51,721 nt of DNA from Bacteroidales bacterium (GCA_030589895.1 JAUUZQ010000013.1:1-51721); one strand, 5' to 3'; positions 18,219-28,890 are shown, numbered from the stretch's first letter. Numbers and translations are program-made. The notes: generated from the letters alone by a model not told the origin.

Positions 18219-19007
18219 TTAACGTTTAGTACAAATCACCTGATTTGAATATTTTAAATTTATTTTATTATAGTTATTCCATCCATACTTTTGAAAACCC
18301 TGTTCATACAAGAGTTTCAGGTTACGGAGTTTCTCTTCGAAATTATCCATCGATCCCAATAGAATCTGATGCGCCCCAATCCGCGGAATTATTTCATACT
18401 CTCCCGAGCGATCTCTGTAGAGTTGCACAATCTGCTCTTTCCAGAATGTATGCGTTTCAACATATCTGGCAAAATCCAGGATGTCATAAATAAACTGATA
18501 TTCTTTCTCTACAGAATCCCGATCCTGCAGTCCTCCCTCCAGAATATTTACAGGCAGCATAAGATAACCTGTAACCAATGGTACCATTGGGGAATAGGAA
18601 GCCGAAAGCGGAAGCAGTTCTCCTTCATTATCAATGTAATAACCCTCTCGGCCACCAGGCATTACCCTGATTATTGGTCTCCGCTGGTCAACACTAAGTA
18701 ACAAGTCACCCATAACAGTTGTATATGCCTCGGCATTTTTCACATATGGATTCTCCTCCAGTATATTCTCGAGGATCCTCGTGTTAATCTGCGAGATAGG
18801 ATATCCCTGCATATCTATACCGGATTCTCCAAGCATTTTCCTCACATTCCCGACAGTAATAAATTTTACATCCGAAGAATCTGAAACCTCAATCAAAATA
18901 TGCTTACACAACAGATCATCATTATGATCACTTACAAATCCCATGATAATAATGAACCATGAAAGAATCATAAGCCAGACAATAATATGTATTATCCTTT
19001 TTATCAT
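18219..19007 (-). CDS. ftsQ: Cell division protein FtsQ
   Basis: Bitopic inner-membrane protein linking the Z-ring to the septal synthase. Helix at about residues 5-27 (IIHIIVWLMILSWFIIIMGFV), then a POTRA region (about 40-110, including NPYVKNAEAYTTVMGDLLLSVDQRRPIIRV) and the beta domain. Its 262 aa is normal. Sequence conservation is weak in this family, so position between murC and ftsA carries much of the identification. The start overlaps the murC stop by 4 nt. Confidence 0.9.
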   Translation of the reverse strand: MIKRIIHIIVWLMILSWFIIIMGFVSDHNDDLLCKHILIEVSDSSDVKFITVGNVRKMLGESGIDMQGYPISQINTRILENILEENPYVKNAEAYTTVMGDLLLSVDQRRPIIRVMPGGREGYYIDNEGELLPLSASYSPMVPLVTGYLMLPVNILEGGLQDRDSVEKEYQFIYDILDFARYVETHTFWKEQIVQLYRDRSGEYEIIPRIGAHQILLGSMDNFEEKLRNLKLLYEQGFQKYGWNNYNKINLKYSNQVICTKR

Positions 19008-20377
19008 AATTGCTCCATCCAGCTTTTTAAAGGTTCAACAAGTTTATCAATATCACCAGCCCCCATAGTCAGCAGAACTTCCGGATCACGTTCATTCAGA
19101 ACATTTAGCAATTGCTCCGGACCGATCAATACTTTTTCATCGAGCTGTACATCATCAAAAATAATTTCTGAAGTTATGCCCGGAATCGGCTCCTCTCTTG
19201 CCGGATAGATGGCAAGCAGTATCAAGTCATCAAGTAATCCCAGGCTCTCTGCAAATGCTTTGGAAAAATCACGTGTTCTGGTAAATAGATGAGGTTGAAA
19301 AATTCCGCATATCCGCTTTTCAGGAAAAATTTCCCGAACGGAAGAGATAAATGCTTTTAACTCTTCAGGATGATGTGCATAATCATCAATGTAAACCCTC
19401 TTCTCATTCATAACCTGAATATCAAACCTGCGCTTCACACCGGTAAACTCTGTACATGCCTTAATAATTACATCTATGGGAACTCCTTTCTGGTCTGCAG
19501 CAGCAATAGCGCCAAGCGCATTTTCAACATTTATAAGTCCGGGCATCCCCAGTCTGACATCCTGAATAATATCTCTTGGGGTTCTCACTGTAAAGCGATA
19601 ATAAACCCCTTCCTGCTCAATTGAAGTGATATGATAATCAGCTTCTTTGTTATCTACAGAATAAGAGTAAACCTCAAGACTTGTGGGGATTGCCAGATCC
19701 AGTCCATATTTAATAATCAGTTTTCCCTTCTCATCAACCTGGTTCAAAAAAGACTCAAATCCCCTTCGTAAATTTTCCTCAGACAAATAGATATCCAGAT
19801 GATCGGCGTCTATGGTAGTAAGCACAGCCATTTTTGGATAAAGCGTAAGAAATGAACGGTCATACTCATCTGCCTCAGCAACAATATTCCTGGAATTTGA
19901 ATTAATGATAAGGTTAGTTTCAAAGTTCTTGCTAATTCCACCCAGGAAAGCATTACATCCCATTTTCGATTGAGAGAGAATAAAGGAGAGCAATGTAGAG
20001 ACTGATGTCTTGCCATGTGTCCCGGCAACACCTATTCCATCTCCTGCATTAAATACTTCACCCAATGCTGCTGAGCGTTTTATCACCCTAAAACCATTCT
20101 TTCTGAAATATTTCAACTCCTGGTTATGATCAGAAACAGCCGGTGTATATATTACCAGTGTCCTGTCAGGGTCCTTAAATTCAGAAGGTATCAATGCAGA
20201 TTGATCTACAAAATGAATATCAATATTTTCACGGATCAGCTGATCAGTAAGCGATGTCGATCTCTTGTCATACCCCGCAACATTCTTACCTCTGCTATGG
20301 AAAAACCGTGCCAGGGCACTCATACCAATGCCACCAACACCAACAAAATAGACACTATCCAGGTTAATCCACATCAT
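19004..20377 (-). CDS. murC: UDP-N-acetylmuramate--L-alanine ligase
   Basis: Adds the first amino acid of the peptidoglycan stem peptide. VYFVGVGGIGMSALARFFHSRG is the N-terminal UDP-binding fold and GTHGKTSVSTLLS the Mur-ligase P-loop (about residue 115); EADEYDRSF and YAHHPEELKA follow. 457 aa is full length. The start at 20377 overlaps the murG stop in ATGA, indicating translational coupling; a second ATG follows immediately. Confidence 0.97.
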   Translation of the reverse strand: MMWINLDSVYFVGVGGIGMSALARFFHSRGKNVAGYDKRSTSLTDQLIRENIDIHFVDQSALIPSEFKDPDRTLVIYTPAVSDHNQELKYFRKNGFRVIKRSAALGEVFNAGDGIGVAGTHGKTSVSTLLSFILSQSKMGCNAFLGGISKNFETNLIINSNSRNIVAEADEYDRSFLTLYPKMAVLTTIDADHLDIYLSEENLRRGFESFLNQVDEKGKLIIKYGLDLAIPTSLEVYSYSVDNKEADYHITSIEQEGVYYRFTVRTPRDIIQDVRLGMPGLINVENALGAIAAADQKGVPIDVIIKACTEFTGVKRRFDIQVMNEKRVYIDDYAHHPEELKAFISSVREIFPEKRICGIFQPHLFTRTRDFSKAFAESLGLLDDLILLAIYPAREEPIPGITSEIIFDDVQLDEKVLIGPEQLLNVLNERDPEVLLTMGAGDIDKLVEPLKSWMEQL

Positions 20378-21489
20378 AGCTTATACACAAGTTTTTTTAC
20401 TTCATTTATAATTCTTTCTGCCGAATCATTTATAGCCAGTCTGGCAATATGGCTCGCCAGATTTTTCTTTCTCAGCTCATTCTTTACCAATGACAATGCC
20501 GTTTCTACCAATTTCTCTTCTACCTCTTTATCTGCCATGAAAACAGCAGCCTGCAAGTCAGTCAGCGACTTGGCATTGCTGGTCTGATGATCCTCTGCCA
20601 CATTTGGCGATGGAACCAGAATTACCGGCTTCCCAATCACACACAGTTCAGAAATCGTTCCGGCTCCAGCACGGGAAATAATCAAATCTGCAATTTGAAA
20701 AGCCATGTTCATTTCCTTAATGAAAGGAACAAGCTTTATATTTTTTGCTCCGCTCTCCTTTAATGCCTTCTCAGCTTCAGTGAAATAGTAACTGCCACTC
20801 TGCCATAATAACTGCACCCCGCTCTCTTTAATCTTTTCAATTCCGGAAAGGATACTTTCATTTAGTGTTCGCGCCCCAAGGCTTCCTCCAATAAGCAAAA
20901 TCACCATTTTTTCAGGATCCAGCTGAAAATGCCCGTAACTCTTCATTTTCATTTCCGATGAAAGTAAAAGGTTCTGCCTTATCGGATTTCCGGTCATGAT
21001 AATCTTCTCTGCCGGAAAATATTTTTCCATTCCTTCATAGGCTACACATATCTTTGCTGCTTTCCCTGCCAATAGTTTATTCGTTACTCCGGCATAAGAA
21101 TTTTGCTCCTGTATTACTGTTGGAATACCCTTGCGTCCGGCAGCTTTTAAAATAGGACCACTTGCATATCCTCCCACTCCAACAACAATATCAGGTTTAA
21201 AACTCTTTATAATTTTTCTGGCGATGGCCATGCTTTTCATGAGCTTAAAAAAGAATGTGACATTCTTCCATGTGATCCGCCTCTGAAAACCTGCAATTGG
21301 CAATCCTTTAATTTCATAGCCTGCCTCAGGAACTTTCTCCATCTCCAGTTTTCCCAGTGCGCCAACAAACAGAATCTGAACATCATCATCCGACTCTCTC
21401 AATGCATTCGCAATTGAAATAGCAGGAAACACATGTCCTCCTGTCCCTCCACCCCCGATTATCACTCTATATTTCTTCACCTGATTCAT
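20374..21489 (-). CDS. murG: Lipid II synthase (UDP-GlcNAc transferase)
   Basis: Transfers GlcNAc to lipid I at the cytoplasmic face of the membrane. The frame opens at 21537, inside ftsW, but the ATG at 21489 lies 4 bp after the ftsW stop, has a GAGGCG stretch just before it and gives the family start MNQVKKYRVIIGGGGTGGHVFPA with the first glycine-rich loop. The second loop region (LLIGGSLGARTLN) and ISRAGAGTISELCVIGKP are present. 371 aa is typical. Confidence 0.96.
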   Translation of the reverse strand: MNQVKKYRVIIGGGGTGGHVFPAISIANALRESDDDVQILFVGALGKLEMEKVPEAGYEIKGLPIAGFQRRITWKNVTFFFKLMKSMAIARKIIKSFKPDIVVGVGGYASGPILKAAGRKGIPTVIQEQNSYAGVTNKLLAGKAAKICVAYEGMEKYFPAEKIIMTGNPIRQNLLLSSEMKMKSYGHFQLDPEKMVILLIGGSLGARTLNESILSGIEKIKESGVQLLWQSGSYYFTEAEKALKESGAKNIKLVPFIKEMNMAFQIADLIISRAGAGTISELCVIGKPVILVPSPNVAEDHQTSNAKSLTDLQAAVFMADKEVEEKLVETALSLVKNELRKKNLASHIARLAINDSAERIINEVKKLVYKL

Positions 21490-21493
21490 CGCC

Positions 21494-22705
21494 TCATGAC
21501 TGATTTTGTATAATTTCAACAGCTCCCACATTTTCAATCTCCGCTGCAGCTGCGGCTGCGGCCTCTGCTTCTGCCGCTACTTCCAGCTCTTTTTTAATTC
21601 CCCAGCTAACACTCAGAATCATTCCAAGTGCCATGCTATTAAATAAGATTGATGATCCTCCCATGCTTACCAAAGGAAGTGTCTGACCAGTCACCGGCAA
21701 CAATCCCACCGATACCGCCATATTCACAAATGCCTGCAGAACCAGTCCCAGCGATAAGCCAAATGCCAGAAAAGCGCCATAGGTACTTTTACTTTTTCGA
21801 ACAATGAGACCTGTCCTGAAGAGAAGCCAGAGATAGAGCAGCAATATTAGCACACCTCCGATCAATGAGCCATACTCTTCAATTATTATTGCATAAATGA
21901 AATCGGAATAGGGATGTGGCAAAAGATTTCTTTGTGTACTTGTTCCCGGTCCGTTCGGAAACAATCCTCCACGTACAATAGCCACTTTTGCCTGATCAGC
22001 CTGGTAATTATCTCCTTCTCCTTCAACATAAGCCTCAATCCTGCTCTTCCAGGTGGAAATCCTTCCATCTTTACTCATTTCAGATGCCAAAAGAAGGAAT
22101 AGGGCCAATCCAACAACACCAATTCCCAGAAACATAAAAAGGTGCTTAAACGGAACCCTTCCAACAAACATCAGTGTAAAAGCTGTAACAAATACTATTG
22201 CAGCAGTAGAGAAGTTTGCAGGGAGAATCAGTATACAAATTACGGACACTGCCATCATCAACTTGAAAAATACAGCTCTGAATTCACCAATGCTGTTTTG
22301 ATTAACAGAAAGCACTTTCGAAATAAACATGATCAGTGCCACCTTTGCAAAATCCGAAGGTTGAATGGTAAGTCCTGTTCCCGGAATCATTAACCACCTT
22401 GCCGCTTCATTGCGCGATTCACCCTTCAAAAGTGTGAAAAGTAGTATTGGTGCAGCAATGTACAGGATAGTTATAGAAACACGACTATATACTTTGTAAG
22501 GAATATGATGAAAAAAGAAGATAACCATAAGACCCATAAGGATATACCTCAACTGTCTGAATAGGTAATACAGGGTGTCGCCTGACTTGTATTTATAGGC
22601 CAGGGAGCCTGTAGAACTATAGACAGACAGCAATGATATGATGAACAGGATTATAATCACTGCCCAAATTATCCTATCACCCTTTATGTATCTTACCGAA
22701 TTCAT
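21494..22705 (-). CDS. ftsW: Septal peptidoglycan glycosyltransferase FtsW
   Basis: SEDS-family polytopic membrane enzyme that polymerises lipid II at the septum, paired with the transpeptidase encoded upstream. About ten hydrophobic helices are visible, with the family segments ARWLMIPGTGLTIQPSDFAKVALI, PHPYSDFIYAIIIEEYGSLIGG and GLLPVTGQTLPLVSMGGSS. It is 403 aa. The C-terminus is odd: a low-complexity alanine/glutamate run (about residues 374-388) from GC-rich repeated codons precedes the last 15 residues. Confidence 0.96.
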   Translation of the reverse strand: MNSVRYIKGDRIIWAVIIILFIISLLSVYSSTGSLAYKYKSGDTLYYLFRQLRYILMGLMVIFFFHHIPYKVYSRVSITILYIAAPILLFTLLKGESRNEAARWLMIPGTGLTIQPSDFAKVALIMFISKVLSVNQNSIGEFRAVFFKLMMAVSVICILILPANFSTAAIVFVTAFTLMFVGRVPFKHLFMFLGIGVVGLALFLLLASEMSKDGRISTWKSRIEAYVEGEGDNYQADQAKVAIVRGGLFPNGPGTSTQRNLLPHPYSDFIYAIIIEEYGSLIGGVLILLLYLWLLFRTGLIVRKSKSTYGAFLAFGLSLGLVLQAFVNMAVSVGLLPVTGQTLPLVSMGGSSILFNSMALGMILSVSWGIKKELEVAAEAEAAAAAAAEIENVGAVEIIQNQS

Positions 22706-22715
22706 TATTGCTATT

Positions 22716-24062
22716 CTATAACTCTCTTACTGCTTCTTTAAATTTCCTGCCACGTTCTTCATAATTTTCAAACAGATCAAAGCTTGCACATGCCGGGGAG
22801 AGCAATACTGTATCATCTTTTGAACCCAGATAGTATGCAGATTTTACAGCCTCCATCATGGTCTCTGTCTCCACAATTGTTTCCACTTTTCCTTCGAACG
22901 CATCTTTTATCCTCTGGTTATCCTTACCCAAACACACTATAGCTTTCACCTTTTTGCTAACCAGATCAGTTAATTCTGAATAATTATTTCCTTTATCAAC
23001 ACCCCCTGCAATCCAGATAATTTCACCCTTCACACTTTCCAGTGCATACCAGCATGAGTTAATATTTGTGGCTTTGGAGTCATTGATAAATTGCATTCCA
23101 TGCACCTTCATAACAGCCTCGAGCCTGTGCTCAATGCCCTGAAAATCCATCAATGCTTCGCGAATTATCTCATTTCTTATTTTTAGCACATTCCCTGCAA
23201 TCCCCGCTGCCATGCTATTATAGGCATTATGTCTTCCCCTTAGAGACAATTCATGTACCGACAAGGAGAAGTCTATATCATCAAATTCTATATGCATTCT
23301 CTCACGGTTATCGATCCATGCAACATCATCCTGCTTCTTATCAAAGGCATATGGCAGCTGTGTAGCACGGGAAACAATTCGTTCCAGTTCTTTTATGGTG
23401 ATTTCATCATCTGAGCAAAAGATAAAATAATCCTCCTCTGTGAGATTTTGGGTAATTCTGAATTTTGAATCAGCATAGCTTTGCATATCATAATTATACC
23501 TGTCGAGATGGTCAGGAGTAATGTTTAACAGAATTGCGATATCTGCTTTAAACTCGTACATACCATCCAATTGAAAACTGCTTAGCTCCAAAACATAATA
23601 GTCGTACTCCTCCTGTGCCACCTGAAGGGCAAAACTTTTCCCTACATTACCGGCCATACCCACATCGAGTCCGGCTTTGCGCAACATGTGATGGATCAAG
23701 GAGGTAGTCGTAGTTTTTCCATTGCTTCCTGTAACACAGATCATTTTAGCCTTGGTATACCTCCCGGCAAACTCGATCTCCGAAATCACATGAATTTCTC
23801 TCTTCCTGATCGCTTTAATAATTGGAACACTCTCAGGTATTCCCGGACTCTTAATTATTTCATCTGCATTTAGAATTAAGCGCTCGGTATGGCTATTTGC
23901 CTCATATAAAATTTGATGCTCATTGAGCATATCACGGTACTTCGGGCTAATTCTGCCCGAATCTGATACAAAAACATCAAATCCTTCATTCTTGGCAAGG
24001 ATAGCTGAGCCAGTTCCACTTTCACCGGCTCCAAGGATGACTAAACGTTTTCTTTTCTCCAT
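22716..24062 (-). CDS. murD: UDP-N-acetylmuramoylalanine--D-glutamate ligase
   Basis: Adds D-glutamate to UDP-MurNAc-L-alanine. The frame reaches 24134, inside mraY, but the ATG at 24062, 14 bp after the mraY stop, gives the typical start MEKRKRLVILGAGESGTGSAILA. The ATP loop VTGSNGKTTTTSLIHHM, NITPDHLDRY, and INDSKATNINSCWYALE are the family motifs. Its 448 aa is normal. Confidence 0.96.
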   Translation of the reverse strand: MEKRKRLVILGAGESGTGSAILAKNEGFDVFVSDSGRISPKYRDMLNEHQILYEANSHTERLILNADEIIKSPGIPESVPIIKAIRKREIHVISEIEFAGRYTKAKMICVTGSNGKTTTTSLIHHMLRKAGLDVGMAGNVGKSFALQVAQEEYDYYVLELSSFQLDGMYEFKADIAILLNITPDHLDRYNYDMQSYADSKFRITQNLTEEDYFIFCSDDEITIKELERIVSRATQLPYAFDKKQDDVAWIDNRERMHIEFDDIDFSLSVHELSLRGRHNAYNSMAAGIAGNVLKIRNEIIREALMDFQGIEHRLEAVMKVHGMQFINDSKATNINSCWYALESVKGEIIWIAGGVDKGNNYSELTDLVSKKVKAIVCLGKDNQRIKDAFEGKVETIVETETMMEAVKSAYYLGSKDDTVLLSPACASFDLFENYEERGRKFKEAVREL

Positions 24063-24076
24063 ATTATTTGATCTGT

Positions 24077-25327
24077 TTATCTGATCTTTAGTGTTACAAT
24101 TGTTATTACAGCCAATAAAATTCCTGTTATCCAAAACCGTGTGACAATCTTCGCCTCCGGATAACCTTTCTTTTGATAATGATGATGAAGCGGTGCCATA
24201 AGAAAAATTCTTCTTCCTGCGCCAGCTTTTCTCTTTGTATATTTAAACCATCCTACCTGAAGCGCAACGGAGACAGTTTCAACTAAATATATTCCACAGA
24301 GAATTGGAATCAATAACTCTTTTCGGATGACAATAGCGAAGACGGCTATCACTCCACCCAGCGCCAAACTTCCTGTATCCCCCATAAAAATCTGTGCCGG
24401 ATAAGAGTTATACCACAGGAATCCTATAGTGGCACCTATAAACGCTGCAGCAAAAATTACAAGTTCACCTGCTTCAGGTATGTGCATAATATTCAGGTAG
24501 TCGGCAAAAATGGCATTACCGGAAACATAGGCAAGAATACCCAGCGTGGTCCCTATTATTGCTGCAGTCCCGGTGGCCAGTCCATCGAGACCATCGGTAA
24601 GATTTGCACCATTCGATACTGCCGTTACAATAAATATGACTACCAGGACAAATATGATCCAAACAGCTTTATCGGCATATTTTCCGGCAAACCAAACCAA
24701 CCATGTATAGTTAAATTCATTGTTCTTAATAAATGGAATTGTGGTGAGCGGAGCCTTATGGTCATAAAGAATAATTGACTCTCCTTCGCTATTCACGCTG
24801 ACCGGAGAATCTGAATAAAGCTCAAGATTTTCCTCGGTGGCAGGTATACGTTCCCGGATTACGGCGTCATCGCTCAGGTAAAGCGTCAGACCAACAATTA
24901 ATCCAAGGCCAACCTGACCGATAATCTTGAACTTTCCTCTCAGGCCATCCTTATTCTTTTTGAATACTTTGATATAATCATCGAGAAATCCAATAGCACC
25001 GAGCCATATTGTGGAGATCACCATGAGTATCAGGTATACATTGTTTAGTTTTCCAAACAGCAACACAGGCACAACAATAGAAGCCAGAATAATTATTCCT
25101 CCCATGGTTGGTGTTCCCTGCTTAGCCTCTTGTCCCTCCAGTCCAAGATTTCTGACTGTTTCACCAATCTGCTTTCGCTGAAGAAAATTGATAATCCTTT
25201 TTCCGATAATCATGGAGATGATCAGGGAGGTGATTACTGTCATGGCAGCCCGGAATGAGATATACTGGAACATCCCTGCCCCGGGAATATCAAATTGGTT
25301 TAAATGTTCAAACAGGTAATACAACAT
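24077..25327 (-). CDS. mraY: Phospho-N-acetylmuramoyl-pentapeptide transferase
   Basis: Integral membrane enzyme that makes lipid I from UDP-MurNAc-pentapeptide and undecaprenyl phosphate. Diagnostic segments are [10 protein letters not shown] near residue 72, the Asp-Asp pair in [45 protein letters not shown] and the HHH motif in [14 protein letters not shown]. Around ten helices. The 416 aa length is greater than the 360 aa of E. coli because of an insert at about residues 175-215 between early helices, which I understand to be usual in Bacteroidota. Six bp separate it from murE. Confidence 0.97.
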   Translation of the reverse strand: MLYYLFEHLNQFDIPGAGMFQYISFRAAMTVITSLIISMIIGKRIINFLQRKQIGETVRNLGLEGQEAKQGTPTMGGIIILASIVVPVLLFGKLNNVYLILMVISTIWLGAIGFLDDYIKVFKKNKDGLRGKFKIIGQVGLGLIVGLTLYLSDDAVIRERIPATEENLELYSDSPVSVNSEGESIILYDHKAPLTTIPFIKNNEFNYTWLVWFAGKYADKAVWIIFVLVVIFIVTAVSNGANLTDGLDGLATGTAAIIGTTLGILAYVSGNAIFADYLNIMHIPEAGELVIFAAAFIGATIGFLWYNSYPAQIFMGDTGSLALGGVIAVFAIVIRKELLIPILCGIYLVETVSVALQVGWFKYTKRKAGAGRRIFLMAPLHHHYQKKGYPEAKIVTRFWITGILLAVITIVTLKIR

Positions 25328-25333
25328 CTTATT

Positions 25334-26782
25334 TTACTTTAAATATTTCCTGACTATCTCCTTGTCATCAAATGGATGTTTCACTCCTTTAATCTCCTGG
25401 TATTTCTCGTGGCCCTTCCCTGCCACAAGTATAATAGAGTCTGTGCCTGCCAACATACAGGCCGTCTTAATAGCCTCTTCCCTGTTGGTAATCTTCAGGA
25501 CTTGCATCGCTTTATCCTCTGATATTCCTACAGCCATCTCCTCAATAATTGTAAGGGGATCTTCAGACCTGGGATTATCAGATGTTAGAATTACTTTTTG
25601 ACTTAATTGAGAAGCAACGGCAGCCATTTTTGGCCTCTTTGCTCTGTCACGGTCTCCACCTGCACCAATCACAGAAATAATTTCCTTGTTATTCCGATTC
25701 AGTTCAACAATAGTTTCCAATACATTTCTCAATGCATCATCGGTATGTGCAAAATCAATTACAGCCATACTGCCATTCTCACTCTTGATTGTTTCGAATC
25801 TACCTTCTACAGCTTCCAATCCGCTTATGATCTGAAGTACTTTTTCCTTGCTATGATCATACAGCACTGAGACTCCATAGACAGCCAGCAGATTATATGC
25901 ATTGAATTTTCCTGTTAATCGCACCCATAGATCTGCATCATTTATCTGCATCTGTGTTCCCTCGAAATGTGGCTCAATAATTTTAGCCCTGAAATCTGTC
26001 ATCTTCCGAAGGCTGTACTTATAGACTTTTGCTTTTGAATTCTGAACCATCACACTCCCATTCTTATCATCTGCATTAACCAGAGCAAATGCTTTTTTAT
26101 CCAGCTGGTCAAAGAATGACTTCTTAGCTTCCAGATATTCCCTGAAATCTGCATGATAATCGAGATGATCGTGGCTGAGGTTCGAAAATACAGCTGCATT
26201 GAAATCCAGTCCATGAATTCTATGCTGACTTGCAGCATGGGATGAGACCTCCATAAAACAGTATTCACATCCTTCATCAACCATCTGTCTCAAGTATGCA
26301 TTTATCTGCAATGGATCAGGAGTAGTATGTGTTGCAGGATAGGATTTACTATTTATAATTACTTCAATTGTCGACAATAAACCAACCTTGTACCCGAGAC
26401 CGGTGTGGACCTTATAAAGTAAGGTTGCGATAGTCGTTTTTCCATTTGTTCCTGTAATTCCGGTCAGGCTCAACTCTTCAGAAGGATCACCATACCATGT
26501 AGAAGAGATGATAGAAATTGCTTTCCTTGAATCATCCACTAATATCCAGGTAATACCCTCTTCCTTCTGTTCAGGAATATTTTCACAAACAATTGCTTTG
26601 GCCCCGGACGCAACAGCCTGAGGAATATATTTATGTCCATCAGAGGCTGTTCCCAAAATAGCAACAAACAAGCAGTCATCAATAACCTTTCTTGAATCAA
26701 AAGTCACAGAGCCGATTTCCCTCTCTGTATCCCCTTCAATCCGAATGACTGACAATTTTGATATGATTGCTGCTAATTTCAT
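25334..26782 (-). CDS. murE: UDP-MurNAc-tripeptide synthetase (meso-diaminopimelate adding)
   Basis: Adds the third stem-peptide residue. TGTNGKTTIATLL is the ATP loop, LSHDHLDYH the conserved Mur-ligase block, and TSDNPRSEDP near residue 400 contains DNPR, the signature for meso-diaminopimelate rather than lysine specificity. This fits the presence of aspartate kinase, the DAP-pathway entry enzyme, in the same window. 482 aa. The start overlaps the ftsI stop by 4 nt. No murF follows, unlike in Proteobacteria. Confidence 0.97.
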   Translation of the reverse strand: MKLAAIISKLSVIRIEGDTEREIGSVTFDSRKVIDDCLFVAILGTASDGHKYIPQAVASGAKAIVCENIPEQKEEGITWILVDDSRKAISIISSTWYGDPSEELSLTGITGTNGKTTIATLLYKVHTGLGYKVGLLSTIEVIINSKSYPATHTTPDPLQINAYLRQMVDEGCEYCFMEVSSHAASQHRIHGLDFNAAVFSNLSHDHLDYHADFREYLEAKKSFFDQLDKKAFALVNADDKNGSVMVQNSKAKVYKYSLRKMTDFRAKIIEPHFEGTQMQINDADLWVRLTGKFNAYNLLAVYGVSVLYDHSKEKVLQIISGLEAVEGRFETIKSENGSMAVIDFAHTDDALRNVLETIVELNRNNKEIISVIGAGGDRDRAKRPKMAAVASQLSQKVILTSDNPRSEDPLTIIEEMAVGISEDKAMQVLKITNREEAIKTACMLAGTDSIILVAGKGHEKYQEIKGVKHPFDDKEIVRKYLK

Positions 26783-28890
26783 CCTTCTGTAATGCTCATT
26801 TCAAGTTTTACCAATTCTCCATTTCTTATCAATGCTCCTGGCAAAGGATTCTGTTCTCTTACGGTTCCCCTTCCATTTACCTCAACCTTCAATCCCATAT
26901 TTTCAAGCAAAAACAGGGCATCTCTGGCACCCATGTCAGATACATCTGGAATATATAAAGCAGGGATTTCGCTTCTGCTCAAAGAGACAGTCTCACCAAA
27001 ACTTCGGGTCTTTACCCATTCCGATTCATGTTCGTTTGATTCAAATGGAATATTGAGATATAAAAGAGATGACTCAAGCTCTCTTTTGTATCCGCTTTTT
27101 GAATAGGGCGCCTGCACTTCTGCAATCTCTGTCTCTTCATCATGCTGCAGACCGAAATCCTGAACGTATATTTTATCAGTAATCTCTCTGAAGATCGGTC
27201 CGGCCACAAGATTTCCATAATAGACTGATCGTGAAGGTGAATTGACAACTACAATACAGGAGTATTGAGGATTGTGAGCCGGGAAGTAGCCTACAAAAGA
27301 GGCCTGATAACTTCCCTTAACATAACCCGATTTGTCTTCAGCTATCTGACATGTACCTGTCTTTCCCGCAATTTTATAATAAGAATTCTTTAAGTTACTG
27401 GCAGTTCCCTTCTCTACAACACCTTCAAGCATACTTCTTACCTGGCTTAAGGTCTCCGCAGAACAGAGTTTATGATTCAGGATCACTTTATCGAAGCTCT
27501 TCACTGTCTGACCATGGTAGCGAATCTCCTCAACAAAAAGAGGACGAAGCACTTCTCCTTCATTGGCAATGGCGTTGTAAAATGATAGTATCTGAAGAGG
27601 CGTTAACCTCACTTCATAACCAATAGACATCATTGGCAGTGAAAGTCCCGACCATAAAGGATTATCCGTGTACTTGATATCAGGTTCTCCCTCACCTTTT
27701 ACTTCAATATTCAGTTTTTGATTCAATCCCAGATCGTAGAGTCTGTTGACAAACTGCTCCGGATTATTTTTGTACTTCTCATTTACTAATTTTGAAATCC
27801 CCACATTTGAAGAGTACTCAAACGCCTCCTGCATTGTGATAACTCCCAATCCTTTATTGCCACTATCTTCAAGCCTGTGATCGTTATAGTAGATTACACC
27901 ATCACCAACATCTACTTTATCTTCAGGCTTTACATATCCATCTTCCAAAAGTGAAATAACAGATGCCAGTTTAAAAGTAGACCCAGGTTCAGTACTTTCT
28001 CCAATCGCATAATTATAGCCTTCCTGATATTTACCATCTTTTGTCCTTCCCAGATTGGCAATCGCTTTCACCTTTCCTGTGGAAACCTCCATCACCACAA
28101 CTGTACCATGGTCGGCCTCATGCTCTCTAAGTTGAGTAAGCAGTGCATTTTCGGCAACATCCTGTAGCGCAATGTCTATGGTTGTTACTATGTCATATCC
28201 ATCTCTTGGCTCAATTTCATTCTTGTCGGTCACAGGCATCCAGACATCACCACTTATTCGACGCATTAATCGGTATCCATCGATTCCCGAAAGCTCAGTA
28301 TCATAAGCCCCTTCAATCCCAACAACACTACCCCTGTCACCTTTCATTGTATATCCAACAGTACGTGCAGCAAGAATTCCATGAGGTTTTATTCTTTTAT
28401 TCTGCTGTACGTAAATTGCACCACCACGGTATCTTCCTTCCCTGAATATTGGAAATTGTTTCAACTCCTGCAGCTGAAGATGGGTCACATTTCGTTTCAC
28501 TAAATAATAGCGATTTCCTTTCTCCCTTGCTTTCACCAAACCCTGCTTATATGAAGTCCAGTGACGATCTTTAAACAAATCGGAAAGTTTGTATGAGAGT
28601 GAATCAACAGCTTCATCAAAGATCTCCCTGGTAAAAGATTCACTTCGCATATCGATTCTCACCTCATAGTAAGGCACTGACACAGCCAGGAGACTGCCGT
28701 CTGAAGTGTAGATATTCCCCCGGTTTGGTTCAATCACCTTTTGGCGAACACTGCTAATCTCTGCTTCTTCCCATTTATCTTTTTCAACGGATTGAAGATA
28801 GAGGGTCCGGCCGATTATTACCATTGCAAAAACTACCATTGCCAGGTAAACAATACTTACTCTAATCAATATGTCTTTTTTCAGTGACAT
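26779..28890 (-). CDS. ftsI: Septal transpeptidase FtsI (PBP2/3-type) with C-terminal PASTA domain
   Basis: Class B penicillin-binding protein that crosslinks septal peptidoglycan with FtsW. One N-terminal helix (about 10-30), a pedestal/dimerisation domain, then the transpeptidase with SxxK at 304-307 (STFK), SxN at 360-362 (SSN) and KTG at 510-512. The last 60 or so residues (IPDVSDMGARDALFLLENMGLKVEV...NGELVKLEM) form a PASTA domain, which E. coli FtsI lacks. 703 aa. Its ATG overlaps the ftsL stop by one base. Confidence 0.95.
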   Translation of the reverse strand: MSLKKDILIRVSIVYLAMVVFAMVIIGRTLYLQSVEKDKWEEAEISSVRQKVIEPNRGNIYTSDGSLLAVSVPYYEVRIDMRSESFTREIFDEAVDSLSYKLSDLFKDRHWTSYKQGLVKAREKGNRYYLVKRNVTHLQLQELKQFPIFREGRYRGGAIYVQQNKRIKPHGILAARTVGYTMKGDRGSVVGIEGAYDTELSGIDGYRLMRRISGDVWMPVTDKNEIEPRDGYDIVTTIDIALQDVAENALLTQLREHEADHGTVVVMEVSTGKVKAIANLGRTKDGKYQEGYNYAIGESTEPGSTFKLASVISLLEDGYVKPEDKVDVGDGVIYYNDHRLEDSGNKGLGVITMQEAFEYSSNVGISKLVNEKYKNNPEQFVNRLYDLGLNQKLNIEVKGEGEPDIKYTDNPLWSGLSLPMMSIGYEVRLTPLQILSFYNAIANEGEVLRPLFVEEIRYHGQTVKSFDKVILNHKLCSAETLSQVRSMLEGVVEKGTASNLKNSYYKIAGKTGTCQIAEDKSGYVKGSYQASFVGYFPAHNPQYSCIVVVNSPSRSVYYGNLVAGPIFREITDKIYVQDFGLQHDEETEIAEVQAPYSKSGYKRELESSLLYLNIPFESNEHESEWVKTRSFGETVSLSRSEIPALYIPDVSDMGARDALFLLENMGLKVEVNGRGTVREQNPLPGALIRNGELVKLEMSITEG

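Noticed and set aside
21490..21537. Earlier MurG start inside ftsW
   Set aside because: The extra 16 residues derive from the FtsW alanine-tail region read in another frame; the ATG at 21489 gives the conserved start and a 4-bp gap.
24063..24134. 24-residue extension of MurD into mraY
   Set aside because: Asn-rich sequence unlike any MurD start; the ATG at 24062 matches the family.
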